From the NCBI GenBank assembly GCA_038049695.1, contig CP142453.1, forward strand, positions 128,439,001-128,503,000: a DNA stretch of 64,000 nt, in the 5' to 3' direction. The stretch comes from Cinnamomum chago. Its lineage: Eukaryota > Streptophyta > Magnoliopsida > Laurales > Lauraceae. Position numbers and translations under genes: made by a program. The notes beneath the pieces were generated by a model, which saw only the letters and a program-made list of their open reading frames with translations, ran no database searches and had not been told where the DNA came from. Shown piece after piece: positions 12,704 to 23,561 of the stretch. How positions within the stretch are numbered: position 1 is the first letter of the stretch; each line of letters starts with the position of its first letter.

Positions 12704-14510
12704 GTTCCCCGAAACAAACAACTTCAAAATCAAAGTAATTAAAATTTTCAAAAAGATGAAAACAGGAATGTCTCCCTTATGCTCTTCACTGGCGTTCCTT
12801 AGAATAAGAAGCCAATTAGAAAAATTGATGTTTTTTGAAAGAGGTGATAAGATAGAATGTAAATCTAAAACAAATAAATACACCCTTTATGATTCTTAAA
12901 ACTCGATTTGGAAAAGAAAAAATTATTTACTTTAATCATGAAAAATCATTCAATTTGTCTATATTGATCTTCAACAAAATAAATAAATCAATATCAGTAG
13001 GTTCATTTTTCTTAAGAGAGGGAGAGAAGAACATATATGAATAAATAAATATGAAAGAAATAGTATAAAAAAAATAAAAACCTACCAAAGATTCTTGGGA
13101 ACAACATCAAGATTTGTGATTATCTTTGCGTTATTGTGATGGAGTTGGTTCACCAGGTGGTATGTATCAAGTCACCCATAAATAAAAAAGCATACATCAA
13201 TAAATGATGGGCTATATAAATATCTAAAACTAATTATAACAATTAGAGAAAATCTACGGAAATTGTGTTCCCTTGTCTAAATGAATCCGGGGATGTTTCT
13301 TGGTGAAAAAAAATCAACCTTTCATTTGCTTCTAAGGGCTACATTGGATCCACTAGTCCAGTTAAGAAAAAAAAAAAAAAAGGAACGAAATTCCATAAAT
13401 TAGAAATAATAAAACAATAAAAAAAAAACACAGTAAGTCATATTAGTTTTGAAAAATCAAGAACAACTTCACAAAATTTGGCTCGTAAGTTTTTCATATG
13501 TCTCATGAAGAACACAAGAACATCAGTATATCTATATGCTTCAACTCTTAAAGATATTTGATGCATTAGAATTTTGATCATTCTTTGAAAAATAAATACT
13601 AAAACCTACACTTGAAGAAATAAGCTTTAACACAAAATGCACAGTCAATGAGTTTAATACTTCTCTTTATTATCTCCTGTTATCTTAAAGAAGGAAAATA
13701 AGATTTGAAAAGATAGAAAGCAAAAGGAGCAAGAGACGAGGGTATTTGGTAAAAGGAAAATGAAACCACAGGTGAGATACTTTTGAGATTTAAGAGGGAG
13801 GGATTTTAGGACGTAAAAACCAATAGATAATTAAGTTTAAAATTTTCAAAATATGTAAATAAAACAGTCCATGTCAGACTTGCAGGGATGGGGTGGTCTT
13901 CTGATGAACGACGGATGGAGAAGGAGAATGGGTTGCAGGGATCGGCCTCAGGTGATGGGGATAGAGGAGAGACTAAGATAGGTGATGGAGATGTTTGATG
14001 AGCAGGGGAGGTTCTGAGATGAGTCAGTAAAGGAGAGACATGCGTGGAGAGGGTGAGACGTGGGAGAGGAATGGTGATGGAGAGGTCTCTTCAGGGAGGA
14101 CGAAGATGAAGATGGAGATGGAGATGGAGATGGGGGCCACTGGGGAGTGGTTTTTGGGACGAAATATGGGTTGAAAAAGAAGCTGAATAATATAAGATTT
14201 GAAATTTGAAATTTCAAAATTTTATTCCTAAAATAAATAAAAGGGTAAATCAGTCATGCCAATTGTATCTAAGGACATCTTGCCGAAATATATCGGTTGC
14301 ATACACTATAAGTTTTAGAGAAAAAGTTGATGTACTGAAGGCCTTACAATACCTCTTAAAAAACCTTTTCACTAATTTACTCTAATTTTTATACATGATT
14401 TTTCCAGCTGGCCAAGTACATAGCGCAGCATGCCTGAGTTCAAGCCTTTTAAAAAATCCTCATTCCATGTATTACAGTCAAAACAATAAAATTATATATA
14501 GGCACAAGTC

Positions 14511-15524
14511 TTTTTTTTTGATATAAGGGTAAATGAATTAAAAAAGGAAAAAGAGATACAAATGCACAAGAGCTCCAAGATGGAGCAGAAACAGAGCAAT
14601 GCAGAGAATTACAGCAAAGCTACAAAAAATCTGGACAGAGAACTACTGTCCGAGCAAAAACAAATGCAACAGACAGGACAGCCAAGCTAAGAGGCTTGGA
14701 AGACTCGAACTTTCAAGAACTCCATGAGGGAGGAGAGCTGCTGGTTGACAAAAGGCTTGGATATCTTCCTTAGGGAGAAGCAAAGGTCTTCTTGCAACTG
14801 AGCTATGATTCGGTGAAGAGGGAGGAGGCGGCCTTCAAAGGCAGCTGCATTTCTGGTTTTCCAGATCAAGTGCAGGACTGATAAGAAAGAGGAAGCCATG
14901 AATCTCTTGCCATTGGAATCATTGCCTTTAGAAATGGAGGCCCAAATCGAGGAGGCAGAAGAGTAATGAGAAGGCTGAGACTTAGCTGAGTGAAGCAGCC
15001 ATTGTCAAACTGACTGAGCTAAAGTGCATGAGAAGAAGAGGTGGCTGACTGATTCTACTGCATTATGGCAAAGATTACATCTCGAAGCTAGAGAGAAACC
15101 AAGGTGCTGCAGACGATCTTCAGTGGGAGTTCGGTTGAGCATTAAACGACATCCAAAGCAGGAGACTCTTGGGAGAGAGATTCCATTCCAGATCAGAGGA
15201 GTCCAATGAAGGAAGTTGCCTTTCAGTCTAATTGTATTCCATGCACTTTGCAGAGATAGGTTCCCATCAGAAGACCCCTTCCAGTAGAGGTGATCTGGGG
15301 ATGAGGAGCTGGGGGAGAGGAGTGAAGTTGCTGAGATAAGCCTGTCTCTGACTGCAAGAGGAAAGCTGAGAGGGAACTGCCAAGCATCTGAATGGAAGAA
15401 AGAGGCCAGTTTTTGGTCAGGGGAGAAATTCAGAGAGGGAAAAACTGCTGAGAAAGGCTTGTCCCCATGCCATGTATCGTGCCAGATGTTGATGCTCTCT
15501 CCATTACCAAAAACCCAAGCACTT
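14511..15524 (-). mobile_element. 5'-truncated LINE, reverse-transcriptase C-terminal zf-RVT region
   Basis: Minus-strand translation gives the tail of a plant LINE ORF2. It starts with WVFGNGESINIWHDTWHG, then LYWKGSSDGNLSLQSAW, then a zinc-binding-like CNLCHNAVESVSHLFFSC segment (zf-RVT), and ends in IWKTRNAAAFEG followed by about 50 residues and a stop near 14687. The 3' end is a short A tail (poly(T) on +, 14511-14519). It is bounded by exact 8-bp duplications CACAAGTC at 14503-14510 and 15525-15532. The frame appears largely open over the stretches I translated, so the insertion may be fairly young. It lacks the endonuclease and RT catalytic core, so it cannot move itself. Confidence 0.85.
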
Positions 15525-15532
15525 CACAAGTC

Positions 15533-16598
15533 AAGCGCCATCAATTTGAACTTTGACGGGTTAAAAATTGAAATACTCTACAGCTATCGCCAATGGCCTA
15601 CTAAGAAATGGTTGATAAAGTAGTATACCAACTGACAACTGTGCTGAGCAACAAAACTAACAACGGAGAATAAATGAGGGCCTTCTATTGCTAAAATATC
15701 TTCTGCATTCGATGACTTTAGAAAAATGCTATAAATGGCTCATGTCTCTGTCATCTATAGCCTCTAGGGAAGGCTCCTCACCTCAAGTTTTCCATGAATT
15801 AGGACCCATCCAGCTATTTATTCTAAAAGATGGATGTTAACCTGACACCTGCCAAAAGTAATTGTATGGCTCGAAATGGTAACCATTGATTTGGCGGCTA
15901 AAGCATAAAGGACTAAAATATATTTTATGCTTAATCTACATATATCACTTACCAATAATGGAACATGTCATGTGTTACTTTGAGTAGTCTCTTGACTCTT
16001 GTCTCTGCCCTCACGTCAACTTCATCACCATATGGCCCCAATTTAAACACACGCATTGAACTTGCAAGCAGAATCAATATAGATCTAGAATGTGGACAAC
16101 AATAGCAATTGCATTTTTAAGTATTAAGTATTCATCCAAGGTTAAGCCAAAATAGAAAGAAGGAACAAAAAATAGTATTCATCCAAGGTATGTTCAATTG
16201 AGGAGGGTATGTGAGTTGCCCCAACTGGATGTCTAATGATCTGAACTCTGAAGACTACCCTAGTAGGCCCAACTCATATAGGATTGTGCACTCTCATGGA
16301 CCTTTTGTCTGAAATCTCTTATGATTTATGGGGGTCATATGAGGCCACATCAATCATGGGGAGGTGAGGACTCAGAAAGATCTTGATGAAATCTATATGT
16401 GCAAGATTTTGATTTTGTTAGATCATACCTACACCTAGATGTATGACCCTCAAGTTTAATGGCATTAACATACATTGTATTTTTTAATTTGATCTAAGGA
16501 GGAAAAACATTAAACATTAGATGAGTATCAATTTGGTCTTGCATGCTTCACTTTTCATCTCGTTAGTCATCCGTTTCAAAATTCCTCTTGCTTTAATT
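15533..16598. other. Intergenic, nothing recognised
   Basis: AT-rich sequence with no protein-like ORF and no clear repeat boundaries. Confidence 0.5.
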
Positions 16599-16608
16599 CA
16601 TGGGAACT

Positions 16609-16770
16609 TTACCCCAAGGGGTAGCTTAGTTGACCTAGGACCACGGTTTGCTCCCGGAGGTTGTGGGCCCGGAGGGATTAATCCAGCCCAAAGGGTAGGG
16701 AACCCTCCGACAGCAAGAAAAAACAAAAAAAAAAAAAAAGAAAAAGAAAAAAAAGAAAGAAAAAAAAAAC
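16609..16770 (+). mobile_element. SINE, internally shortened copy
   Basis: Starts ACCCCAAGGGGTAGCTTAG and continues through GGACCACGGTT...CTCCCGGAGG. It then jumps to the family 3' region (GGCCCGGAGGGATTAATCC ... GGGAACCCTCC) and ends in a long A-rich tail. It is flanked by exact CATGGGAACT duplications at 16599-16608 and 16771-16780. The middle of the SINE is deleted relative to the copy at 62957, or it belongs to a shorter subfamily. Confidence 0.8.
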
Positions 16771-16972
16771 CATGGGAACTCATTCTCACGCAAACGAATG
16801 GCCTTTAAAGAACTTCCCTTCCATGAGCCCATTATTGATATGGATAACCAATGCTGGCCACCAAAATCTGATGGAACTTGCATATGTGATTGCACAGCTT
16901 GTGTTGAGGAGTCAGGAAGGATCCCAAAATATGTTTTGCTTCTTGAATCTTGACTACTTTGCCTTTACAAGC

Positions 16973-17184
16973 ACAATGGAAGGGAGCTGAATGCGGTAGA
17001 TGCTCATGTCCTCCAACAAAGCCCACTTTTCCCAAGGGTCCAGTGGCACTGGGACCCTTCTCTAGTGATCAGAAGGACTGTGTATTTTCAAGTGCTGTGG
17101 CTATTACAATGGAAGGAGCTGATTGCGGTAGATGCCCTCCAACAAAGCCCACTTTATCTGAAGGGGTCAGTGGCAGTGGGACCC
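16973..17184 (+). repeat. Diverged direct duplication, about 80 bp per copy
   Basis: Copies at 16973-17057 and 17106-17184. Both run ACAATGGAAG(G)GAGCTGA, TGCGGTAGATG, CCTCCAACAAAGCCCACTTT and end GTGGGACCC or CTGGGACCC. The second copy lacks several bases after GTAGATG. The unit has no recognised function and the ORFs over it are not protein-like. Confidence 0.75.
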
Positions 17185-17655
17185 ACTGTAGAATGTGTCT
17201 TGACTTTCAAATTTTTATTCCATTGGTCTGCCTGACAATGTACATGTAATAAATACGTGGGGGCCATCTTTGACTGTCCATGTTTTGGCAGGTGAAAAAA
17301 GGGTGATTCTCTCGGCCAGCCATACACTGAGATGGAAGTGCTTGAGAAGGTGTTAAAGAGAAGCTGGATGGCAGTATGTGTTTGAGGAGCAAATCAAGGT
17401 CAGGTTTCTCTGCATGTCCTTTTTAAGGATATGGATGGCCAGATGCGATGGTTAAATGCACACAGCACAACTTACTTTTTCTCAATCTCCTATCGTCCAT
17501 TGTACCAGATAAGGATTAACTCATCATGTTTTCATGGCCACCTGATATACCAAATCATCCCAAGCTCTTTTGAGAGCTTGTTAGATAATTGAAGAATAAA
17601 TTCCCCAACAGCTGTAAATTCTCCTATTGGGCAGATGATTTTCCGAATTTGAGAA

Positions 17656-17885
17656 TTTTTTTTTCTTTTTTGCTTTTGGAGGGTTTCCGGCCCTTTGGGC
17701 TGGACTAATCCCTTCGGACTCAGAGGGAAGTTGGGTAAACACCCATGTGACCCCAATGTGGTAGCACTAATGGACTTAACCTTCGATTCCTGAAGAAGAT
17801 GAAACTGATGATCGATACCAAAACCTCTAGCTCCGAAAGAGAGATGAATCATAATCTTGACCACTCGGCCAACTCCTTGGGTTTA
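17656..17885 (-). mobile_element. tRNA-derived SINE, full length
   Basis: On the minus strand: AAGGAGTTGGCCGAGTGGTC (tRNA A-box style), GGTATCGATCATC (degenerate B box), then the family body and GGAAACCCTCC followed by an A-rich tail. It is flanked by GAATTTGAGAA (17645-17655) and GAATATGAGAA (17886-17896), an 11-bp duplication with one mismatch. About 230 bp including the tail. Confidence 0.85.
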
Positions 17886-17896
17886 GAATATGAGAA

Positions 17897-18787
17897 GTTC
17901 ATAAGAGGAATTCTCTTTTAAAAAAAAAGCCATGGGAATGCATTTGTAGATTCTCATTTCCAAGAGAGAAAGAGGGGGCTTATTGTGTAAATATTGTCCA
18001 AAGGATTTTGAGAATTTACAAAGTCTCTAAATATTGTCCAATGCGTGGAATTCCCGGATCCTTCTCTCCATTGGAGAAATTGAAAATACCATGGAGATTG
18101 GAATTTCGAATATTTTAAAAATTATTTGTGGCTTTTCAAGTGTTTGAAATTTAAAACTCTAGCAAGTGAACACCGTTGCATCTGAAAATGCTAAGGGGAC
18201 AACTATTATATCATTGTCTTTGAATTCCTAACATGACGAACTCTATAGGCTGTTTAGCTCAACGCATTTTTATTTTTATTTTTATTTTTTGAGAATTTGA
18301 GTGGTTGTGGATTTCTAATGCTTATTTCAATTTTATCTGCTTGGAACTCCAAATGCATTATTTGGTTTTAGAATTTCAGATATCTGCATGTCAAAAACCC
18401 ACATTTTAGCTCTTTGAAATCTTAGAATTCAAAATGCTGAAGGAAGCTATAGCTTAGCATTTGGCACTCTACCCCTGGACTCCATTTGGAGAACTTTAAA
18501 TTCACCAAGACAAGATATCTCACAACACTTTCAGTTAAACAGGCCTAAAGAGTCCTGAAGAGATGAATTTTGCATTCGATCCTACTCCTTTCAAAGGAAA
18601 ACAAACTTCTTTTAAAAAACGCAATTCATAGTTTTCCTTTCCGTGAGAATATCGTATCATACCAATCCGAAAAGGAAATTATACAGAAAATCTGAACAAT
18701 TTATCTCCACACGCTGGACTGGAAATATAGTGAAATATTACACACATGATTTGGGTATTAAAAGAGATAATACAAAAGACACACTCA

Positions 18788-18821
<34 letters not shown>

Positions 18822-19926
18822 GAGGAAGAAGTGAGAGTTGTATGTGTCAATGGAAAGTTGCAAATGGTAAGCAGGTGTTTTCAGTTTTGTCATTTGCTTG
18901 CAAGACTTGTGTATATGTGACCCGGACTTGACACGATTAGGAAGACAGTCATGTCAGCGGCTTGGAAAGTCAAATTTTATTGATGTAAAACACATAAAAC
19001 TTAAAAATATTTAAAGTAATAGTATAATAAATTAAATTAAATTAAAAATATTAGATTTTAAAACCTTAGAATGATGACCATGATGGTGGTTCTTCAACCA
19101 ATTTTAATGCCCGATTCAGGTACTCTTATTAATTTTAGACACATCTACTCTAAAGTTTTTCGAAGTTGACTGTATATAACAGGTCCTTAATTAAGATATT
19201 TTTGCAAAAATCATGATATTACTAATAGAAAATATTCGTGATTCCATAAGAAATATTGGCGGAGCCCACTTAGCAACCCATCCAAACCATGGACAAATAG
19301 AGACCTACTAGGATCACTTATACCAAAGATTGACACACATCCGAATTAACCGAACCATTGGATCGAGGGTTGAATTTTTTTTTTTAATACGAAGCCATTA
19401 AATTTTTGGCCCACGGATGAAGGGGTTATAAAACATGGAGCTGTGTCAAACTTGATACTTAGGGTGACCTCACATAAATCTTTCCATCCCTCCTGATGCT
19501 ATCTCCCGATAGAACCCAATATTAAATCCCATTGAAAGTTCTCATATTATAGGTGAGAACTAATTCCCACCCGAATAAATCCGATTACTAAAATAAATAA
19601 AATCACAAGTTCGGCAATACATGCAGCAAGTAGTTCATGGATCAGGCCCAAATTACATTGGGTTAAATCTAGAATTCATCCCCTGAAAAATACAACAAAT
19701 GGGGAATAAAATAAAACTCTATCTGCATAAACAAGGGCAGGTTGGTCATTTCGCGCTACTCGGCACTGACGCCGCGGAAGAGCCCACAGAGAAATCCATT
19801 TCCCTGTTGTATTCATTTCGAGGAATCATCCTCTTTCCGCGTTTTCCTTTTTCTGTAACTGCTTTCTCTTCCCCCTAAAAATCACGGAATCACACCGAAT
19901 CACAAGAACAGGTAGAAAGGAGGAAA
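17897..19926. other. Intergenic, upstream of the methyltransferase-like gene
   Basis: AT-rich with no gene. It contains a poly(A) run of about 30 at 18790-18820. The last 200 bp become GC-richer as the promoter and leader of the gene at 20185 begin; I see no strong TATA box there. Confidence 0.5.
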
Positions 19927-19953
19927 ATGGAGCAGAAGATCCATGTCCTATAA
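19927..19953 (+). CDS. Upstream ORF 1, 8 codons, in the methyltransferase leader
   Basis: ATG GAG CAG ... TAA gives MEQKIHVL. It is the first ATG of the pyrimidine- and purine-rich leader and overlaps uORF 2 in another frame. Ribosomes that start here would pass or miss the uORF 2 start. Coding role unproven. Confidence 0.4.
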   Translation: MEQKIHVL

Positions 19954-20110
19954 TTACAGGGAAAGAGAGAGATCAGATCAAACCATGCGCATTTTTTACC
20001 AAATTACCCTCGTAATCCTCCCGAATTTTCAAATCTACTCCCTATCTCCTTCCTCCTCCTCCTCCCTCGTTGGCGCCAACCACACCTCCGCCCGCTTCTG
20101 CTCCCGCTAA
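19943..20110 (+). CDS. Upstream ORF 2, 55 aa, in the methyltransferase leader
   Basis: An ATG at 19943 opens a 55-codon frame ending TAA at 20108-20110, 74 nt before the main start. A second in-frame ATG begins at codon 15 (MRIFYQITLVILPNF). The C terminus is SSSSSLVGANHTSARFCSR. From memory, Arabidopsis relatives of this methyltransferase family (such as At3g53400 and At5g03190) are annotated with conserved peptide upstream ORFs. If so, this is likely the counterpart and would repress translation of the main ORF, possibly by stalling at its C-terminal end. I could not align it to check. Confidence 0.55.
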   Translation: MSYNYRERERSDQTMRIFYQITLVILPNFQIYSLSPSSSSSLVGANHTSARFCSR

Positions 20111-20184
20111 ATCTCAGCTGTTGGATCTAGGGTTTAGGATTTTTTTTTTTTTTTTGTTTTTTCAATCTTGGTTTCCTTCTTCGA

Positions 20185-21696
20185 ATGGGTCCGGCGACGA
20201 AACCGATCTCTCTGCGAAATCTCCTCCTCCGGATGCTTCTCGTCGGCGTTTTTCTCCTCCTCATCCCGTTCGTTTACGTCTTCACGGTCCAAAGCAGCGG
20301 TGCTGTAGAGAGCTTCAGTTTCATCCGCCTGGGCGGAAGAATCGACGTCGCCACCACCACCGCTGCCGCGGCCGTAGTCCGGTCCGTCGGATCGCCGCCG
20401 TCGAATCCCCTCTGGACAACCCGAGAGTGGCGCAGGACCGTTGATTTCTACAAATCCGTTTTCGAGGACCTGATCGCCGACGGCTACCTCTCCCCCTCAT
20501 CCAAGTGCCTCTCCGTCGGCACAGTCGCCGAACAGGACGTCTTCGCCCTCAAGGAGATCGGCGTCCCGGACGCCGTCGGAATCGCCAAGAAGCCGCAGCC
20601 GCCGCTGGTGATACGCGGCGACGCCCTCCGCCACCCGTTCGGCGAAGACACTTTTGATTTCGTCTTCTCCGCCGGCGTCGACGGGGTCCTCCGCCCCGGA
20701 GACCTCGCCGCGGAGATCTGCCGGACCCTAAAACCCGAAGGGTTTTTCGTCGTCCACACATCCTCTGCGAAGGATCTGTACAGTCTGAATTCATTCATCG
20801 ATTTGTTCGATTGCTGTCGATTGGTTCGCTCCCGCGAGATCAACGGCCCTGATTCGTCTGATCTCCGCGAGATTGTGCTGAAGAAAGAAAACCCAATTGC
20901 TCTCTCCCATGAGGGAGAAAACCCAGATGGCAATTCGGAGAATAAGTGCCTGGTTGAGGGGCATAAGCGGGAATTGGTGTGGAATGCAGAGCCTCTGATT
21001 ACAGAGGAGCCTTTGAAGCCATGGATTACTCTTAAAAAGAATCTGGGGAACATAAGATATCTACCATCAATGGCGGATTTGAGCTTTAAGAGGAAGTATG
21101 TATACATTGATGTTGGATCCCGGAGCTATGGATCAAGCATAGGAAGGTGGTTCAAGAAGCAATACCCCAAGCAGAATCGCACTTTCGATATCTACGCGAT
21201 CGAAGCTGATCAAGCTTTCCATGATGAATACAGAAATAGGAAGGGCATCAATCTGGTGCCTTATGCGGCGTGGATTAGGAATGAGACGCTCTTATTCGAA
21301 GTTAGTCGAGGGAGGAAAACAGGGGAGAATGGACGGAGAATTGGCCGGGGAATGGGTCGGATTCGCCCCTCCGAGCCATCTGCGTCCGTTGGGGTTGATG
21401 TGGATAGGATTCAGGGATTTGATTTCGCGAATTGGTTGAAAAACACAGTGTCTAAGAAAGATTTCGTGGTGATGAAGATGGATGTGGAAGGAACTGAATT
21501 CGATCTTATTCCAAAGTTGTTTGAGACTGGAGCTATTTGTTTGATTGATGAGCTTTTTCTTGAGTGCCATTACAATAGGTGGCAGAGTTGTTGTCCAGGT
21601 GTGAGGAGTTCAAAGTATCCCAAGAGCTATAATCAGTGCTTGGACCTGTTTTCGTCTCTTAGAGAGAGTGGAGTTCTTGTTCATCAATGGTGGTGA
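20185..21696 (+). CDS. Membrane-anchored SAM-dependent methyltransferase-like protein (DUF7870/FkbM-like)
   Basis: Single-exon ORF of 503 residues, GC-richer than its surroundings. Residues 13-35 form one hydrophobic segment after basic residues, so this is probably a type II anchor with a lumenal body, as in Golgi/ER enzymes. Residues 105-195 look like a class I methyltransferase fold: KCLSVGT (107-113, motif I position), RGDALRHPF, FDFVFSAGVD (157-166) and LKPEGFFVVH (182-191). The C-terminal half has a second fold start, YVYIDVGSRSYGSS (305-318), YAIEAD (337-342) and VVMKMDVEGTEFDLI (428-442), as in FkbM-type methyltransferases, and ends VHQWW. Motif I is not a canonical GxGxG, so activity is uncertain. 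Length and single-exon structure fit the Arabidopsis At5g01710/At3g53400 group. Substrate unknown. The start was chosen because the transmembrane segment follows directly. Confidence 0.88.
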   Translation: MGPATKPISLRNLLLRMLLVGVFLLLIPFVYVFTVQSSGAVESFSFIRLGGRIDVATTTAAAAVVRSVGSPPSNPLWTTREWRRTVDFYKSVFEDLIADGYLSPSSKCLSVGTVAEQDVFALKEIGVPDAVGIAKKPQPPLVIRGDALRHPFGEDTFDFVFSAGVDGVLRPGDLAAEICRTLKPEGFFVVHTSSAKDLYSLNSFIDLFDCCRLVRSREINGPDSSDLREIVLKKENPIALSHEGENPDGNSENKCLVEGHKRELVWNAEPLITEEPLKPWITLKKNLGNIRYLPSMADLSFKRKYVYIDVGSRSYGSSIGRWFKKQYPKQNRTFDIYAIEADQAFHDEYRNRKGINLVPYAAWIRNETLLFEVSRGRKTGENGRRIGRGMGRIRPSEPSASVGVDVDRIQGFDFANWLKNTVSKKDFVVMKMDVEGTEFDLIPKLFETGAICLIDELFLECHYNRWQSCCPGVRSSKYPKSYNQCLDLFSSLRESGVLVHQWW

Positions 21697-23123
21697 CTGG
21701 TGACTGATAACATCCAAAGATCACCTTTTGGGAAATTTTTTTTTTTTTGTTGTTTTTTCAAACACCTTTGTCATAGGAATTTACATTTTACAGGTGAAAA
21801 TATGTAATTTTTTTTTTTTTTTTTGTGATTTTTAGCCAAATGAAATGTTTTTAGTTTGTTTGATTTCTTATAGTTTGTTTTCATTTTTAATTCAATGTCA
21901 TTTTCTGTTGATTCATTTCATATTTACAGGTGGAATTATTTATTCATTGATAAGTAAATTTTATCTGTCACTTGGACATGTCTTTTAATGGAAAGTTTTG
22001 AGTTGTGATCATCTCTTGTAATGGGTTTCTTGACTAGTTTTAATGATAATGTTCTTCCATCTCAATAGTTTTGGCATTGTTTTTACACTCTTTGTTTATT
22101 TATTTATGGATAATCTGAGTGTAATGTATCCTCCTAATCTACCCAATCTAACCTACTTTTTTTTAAGGTGCCGCTGGCCAACACCTTTCGGTTCTACCTG
22201 GGGCTTGGGCCTAGCTATCTTGCCTTTGATGACTTTGATGTCCCTTACCAGCTGTGCTTGCGGTCGGGGACAATGAATTGTCTGCTCTACACTCTTTTAG
22301 CTGAACAATTAATGTAAGTGATTAATAGTCAGAGAAAGATTATCAAAATTTTACAATGGTGTGGTTAAATCATTGTGTAAAGAGGCATAATTAGATGTGA
22401 ATTCTATTCCATTATTGTGCGCATGTTTCTGCAGGTATTGGAGGTGGATTTTTTCTGCTGGGCACCTGTTAATAGCCCTTTTGATAAGTAACTGAGTTTT
22501 ATTGAAAGTGGGGGAGGGTACGAAAGGTTGATGAGGTATTTACCCGAGGAATTAACTACTGTAGGGATTTATGAAATGCCATATGTTGCGAGAACAAATT
22601 AATCCTATACTAGTCCGATAACCCGTGCTGAGCACGGTTTCTCCCTACATTGCAAAATAAATAATCACATACCGTAAGAAAAGTTGGATAAAATAGAAAT
22701 AGAGAAATTTGATAAAAATAATGATATAGTTATACAGGAACAACCAAAACATGAAAAATGAGCAGGCACATGAGCAGTTACATAATTGACGGTCAAAATT
22801 ATAACTGACGGTCAAAATCAGAGCGAAAACCTTTTAACTTAAAATATTATAATGGTTACTGCAGTTCTGATGGGGGAAAAAAAAAGAGCTTATAACTCGT
22901 CGAACTTATTATTCCCCCCTTCTTAGTCTTCTTGAGGCCAAGTGGAAGTGGTATATTTTTAGTTTTGAATCTCACGTCCTGTCATTTGCTTGTTAGCCTT
23001 TCTGTCCTTGAAAACTCGTGATTTCTTTCCAACCAAATTTGGCACATAATATGCAGGTAGCCAAATTCAAAATACTTTGGCCATATTTGATATACTGATG
23101 GATTACAAAATAAAGATGTTTTC
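21697..23123. other. 3' flank of the methyltransferase-like gene and intergenic DNA
   Basis: T-rich 3' UTR to roughly 22000. At 22165-22317 there is a short open frame after a TTTTTTTAAG acceptor-like site (begins VPLANTFRFYLGLG, ends LLAEQLM, stop), which I do not recognise. A palindromic CCGTGCTGAGCACGG sits near 22624, a motif style seen in plant transposon debris. Otherwise nothing. Confidence 0.45.
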
Positions 23124-23451
23124 TGTAACGCCCCAATTCCGGATACCGAAAAAACCGTCGAAATATTCAAAGTTGATGCGCTACTTCCCGAAAAATCCGA
23201 GAATTTCCAAGATCGTAGGTCCGCAGTGAGATCCAATTTAAAACTTTTGAACAATATAATAACCACGGTTAAATTGCGGAAGCATAATAAGTGAGACAGA
23301 AGCAATAAGTATCATGATATATCAAGTATGAACAGAACTGTAGTCCAGTTTAAAAGTATCAACTGATAAGAACAACAAAAGTTAATTTACATATTTGATT
23401 GCTACCCGGCTTACTACAAAATCGCTAAAAAAACCCAAACAAAGACAACCC

Positions 23452-23561
23452 TCAAAGCCCGGGTGTTAGCTCTCCACCCTCCGGCTCGACATCTGGGTTA
23501 ATTGGTCCCGAAACAAAATCTCCAGCTATGGGCGCATCGTCCGAGTACTCGGGGTCAAGAC
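23452..23561 (-). other. Putative terminal mini-exon of solo LTR A
   Basis: After TTTTGGTGCTTAG the frame reads LDPEYSDDAPIAGDF, then NPDVEPEGGELTPGL and a stop. Element B has the same peptide core (LDPE, APIAGEF, DVEPEGG, PGF) at the same place. It is acidic and short with no known domain. Translation is unproven. Confidence 0.45.

Larger units (their letters stand above)
9610..14510. other. Intergenic, repeats only
   Basis: No gene recognised. The block at 9960-10570 is repetitive GGGCTGGGCC-type sequence with chance ORFs. A compound (TA)n(GA)n microsatellite is at about 10868-10902. A SINE 3' fragment (10711-10826) and a TIR element (12526-12703) are listed separately. 13860-14170 is purine-rich (GATGGA-type) low complexity. 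Confidence 0.5.

Noticed and set aside
16521-16895. ORFs with K/E or F/S runs
   Set aside because: They come from the SINE and its A-rich tail on both strands.
20484-21107. 207-codon ORF on the minus strand
   Set aside because: It is the antisense shadow of the GC-rich methyltransferase-like gene, with no protein-like features.
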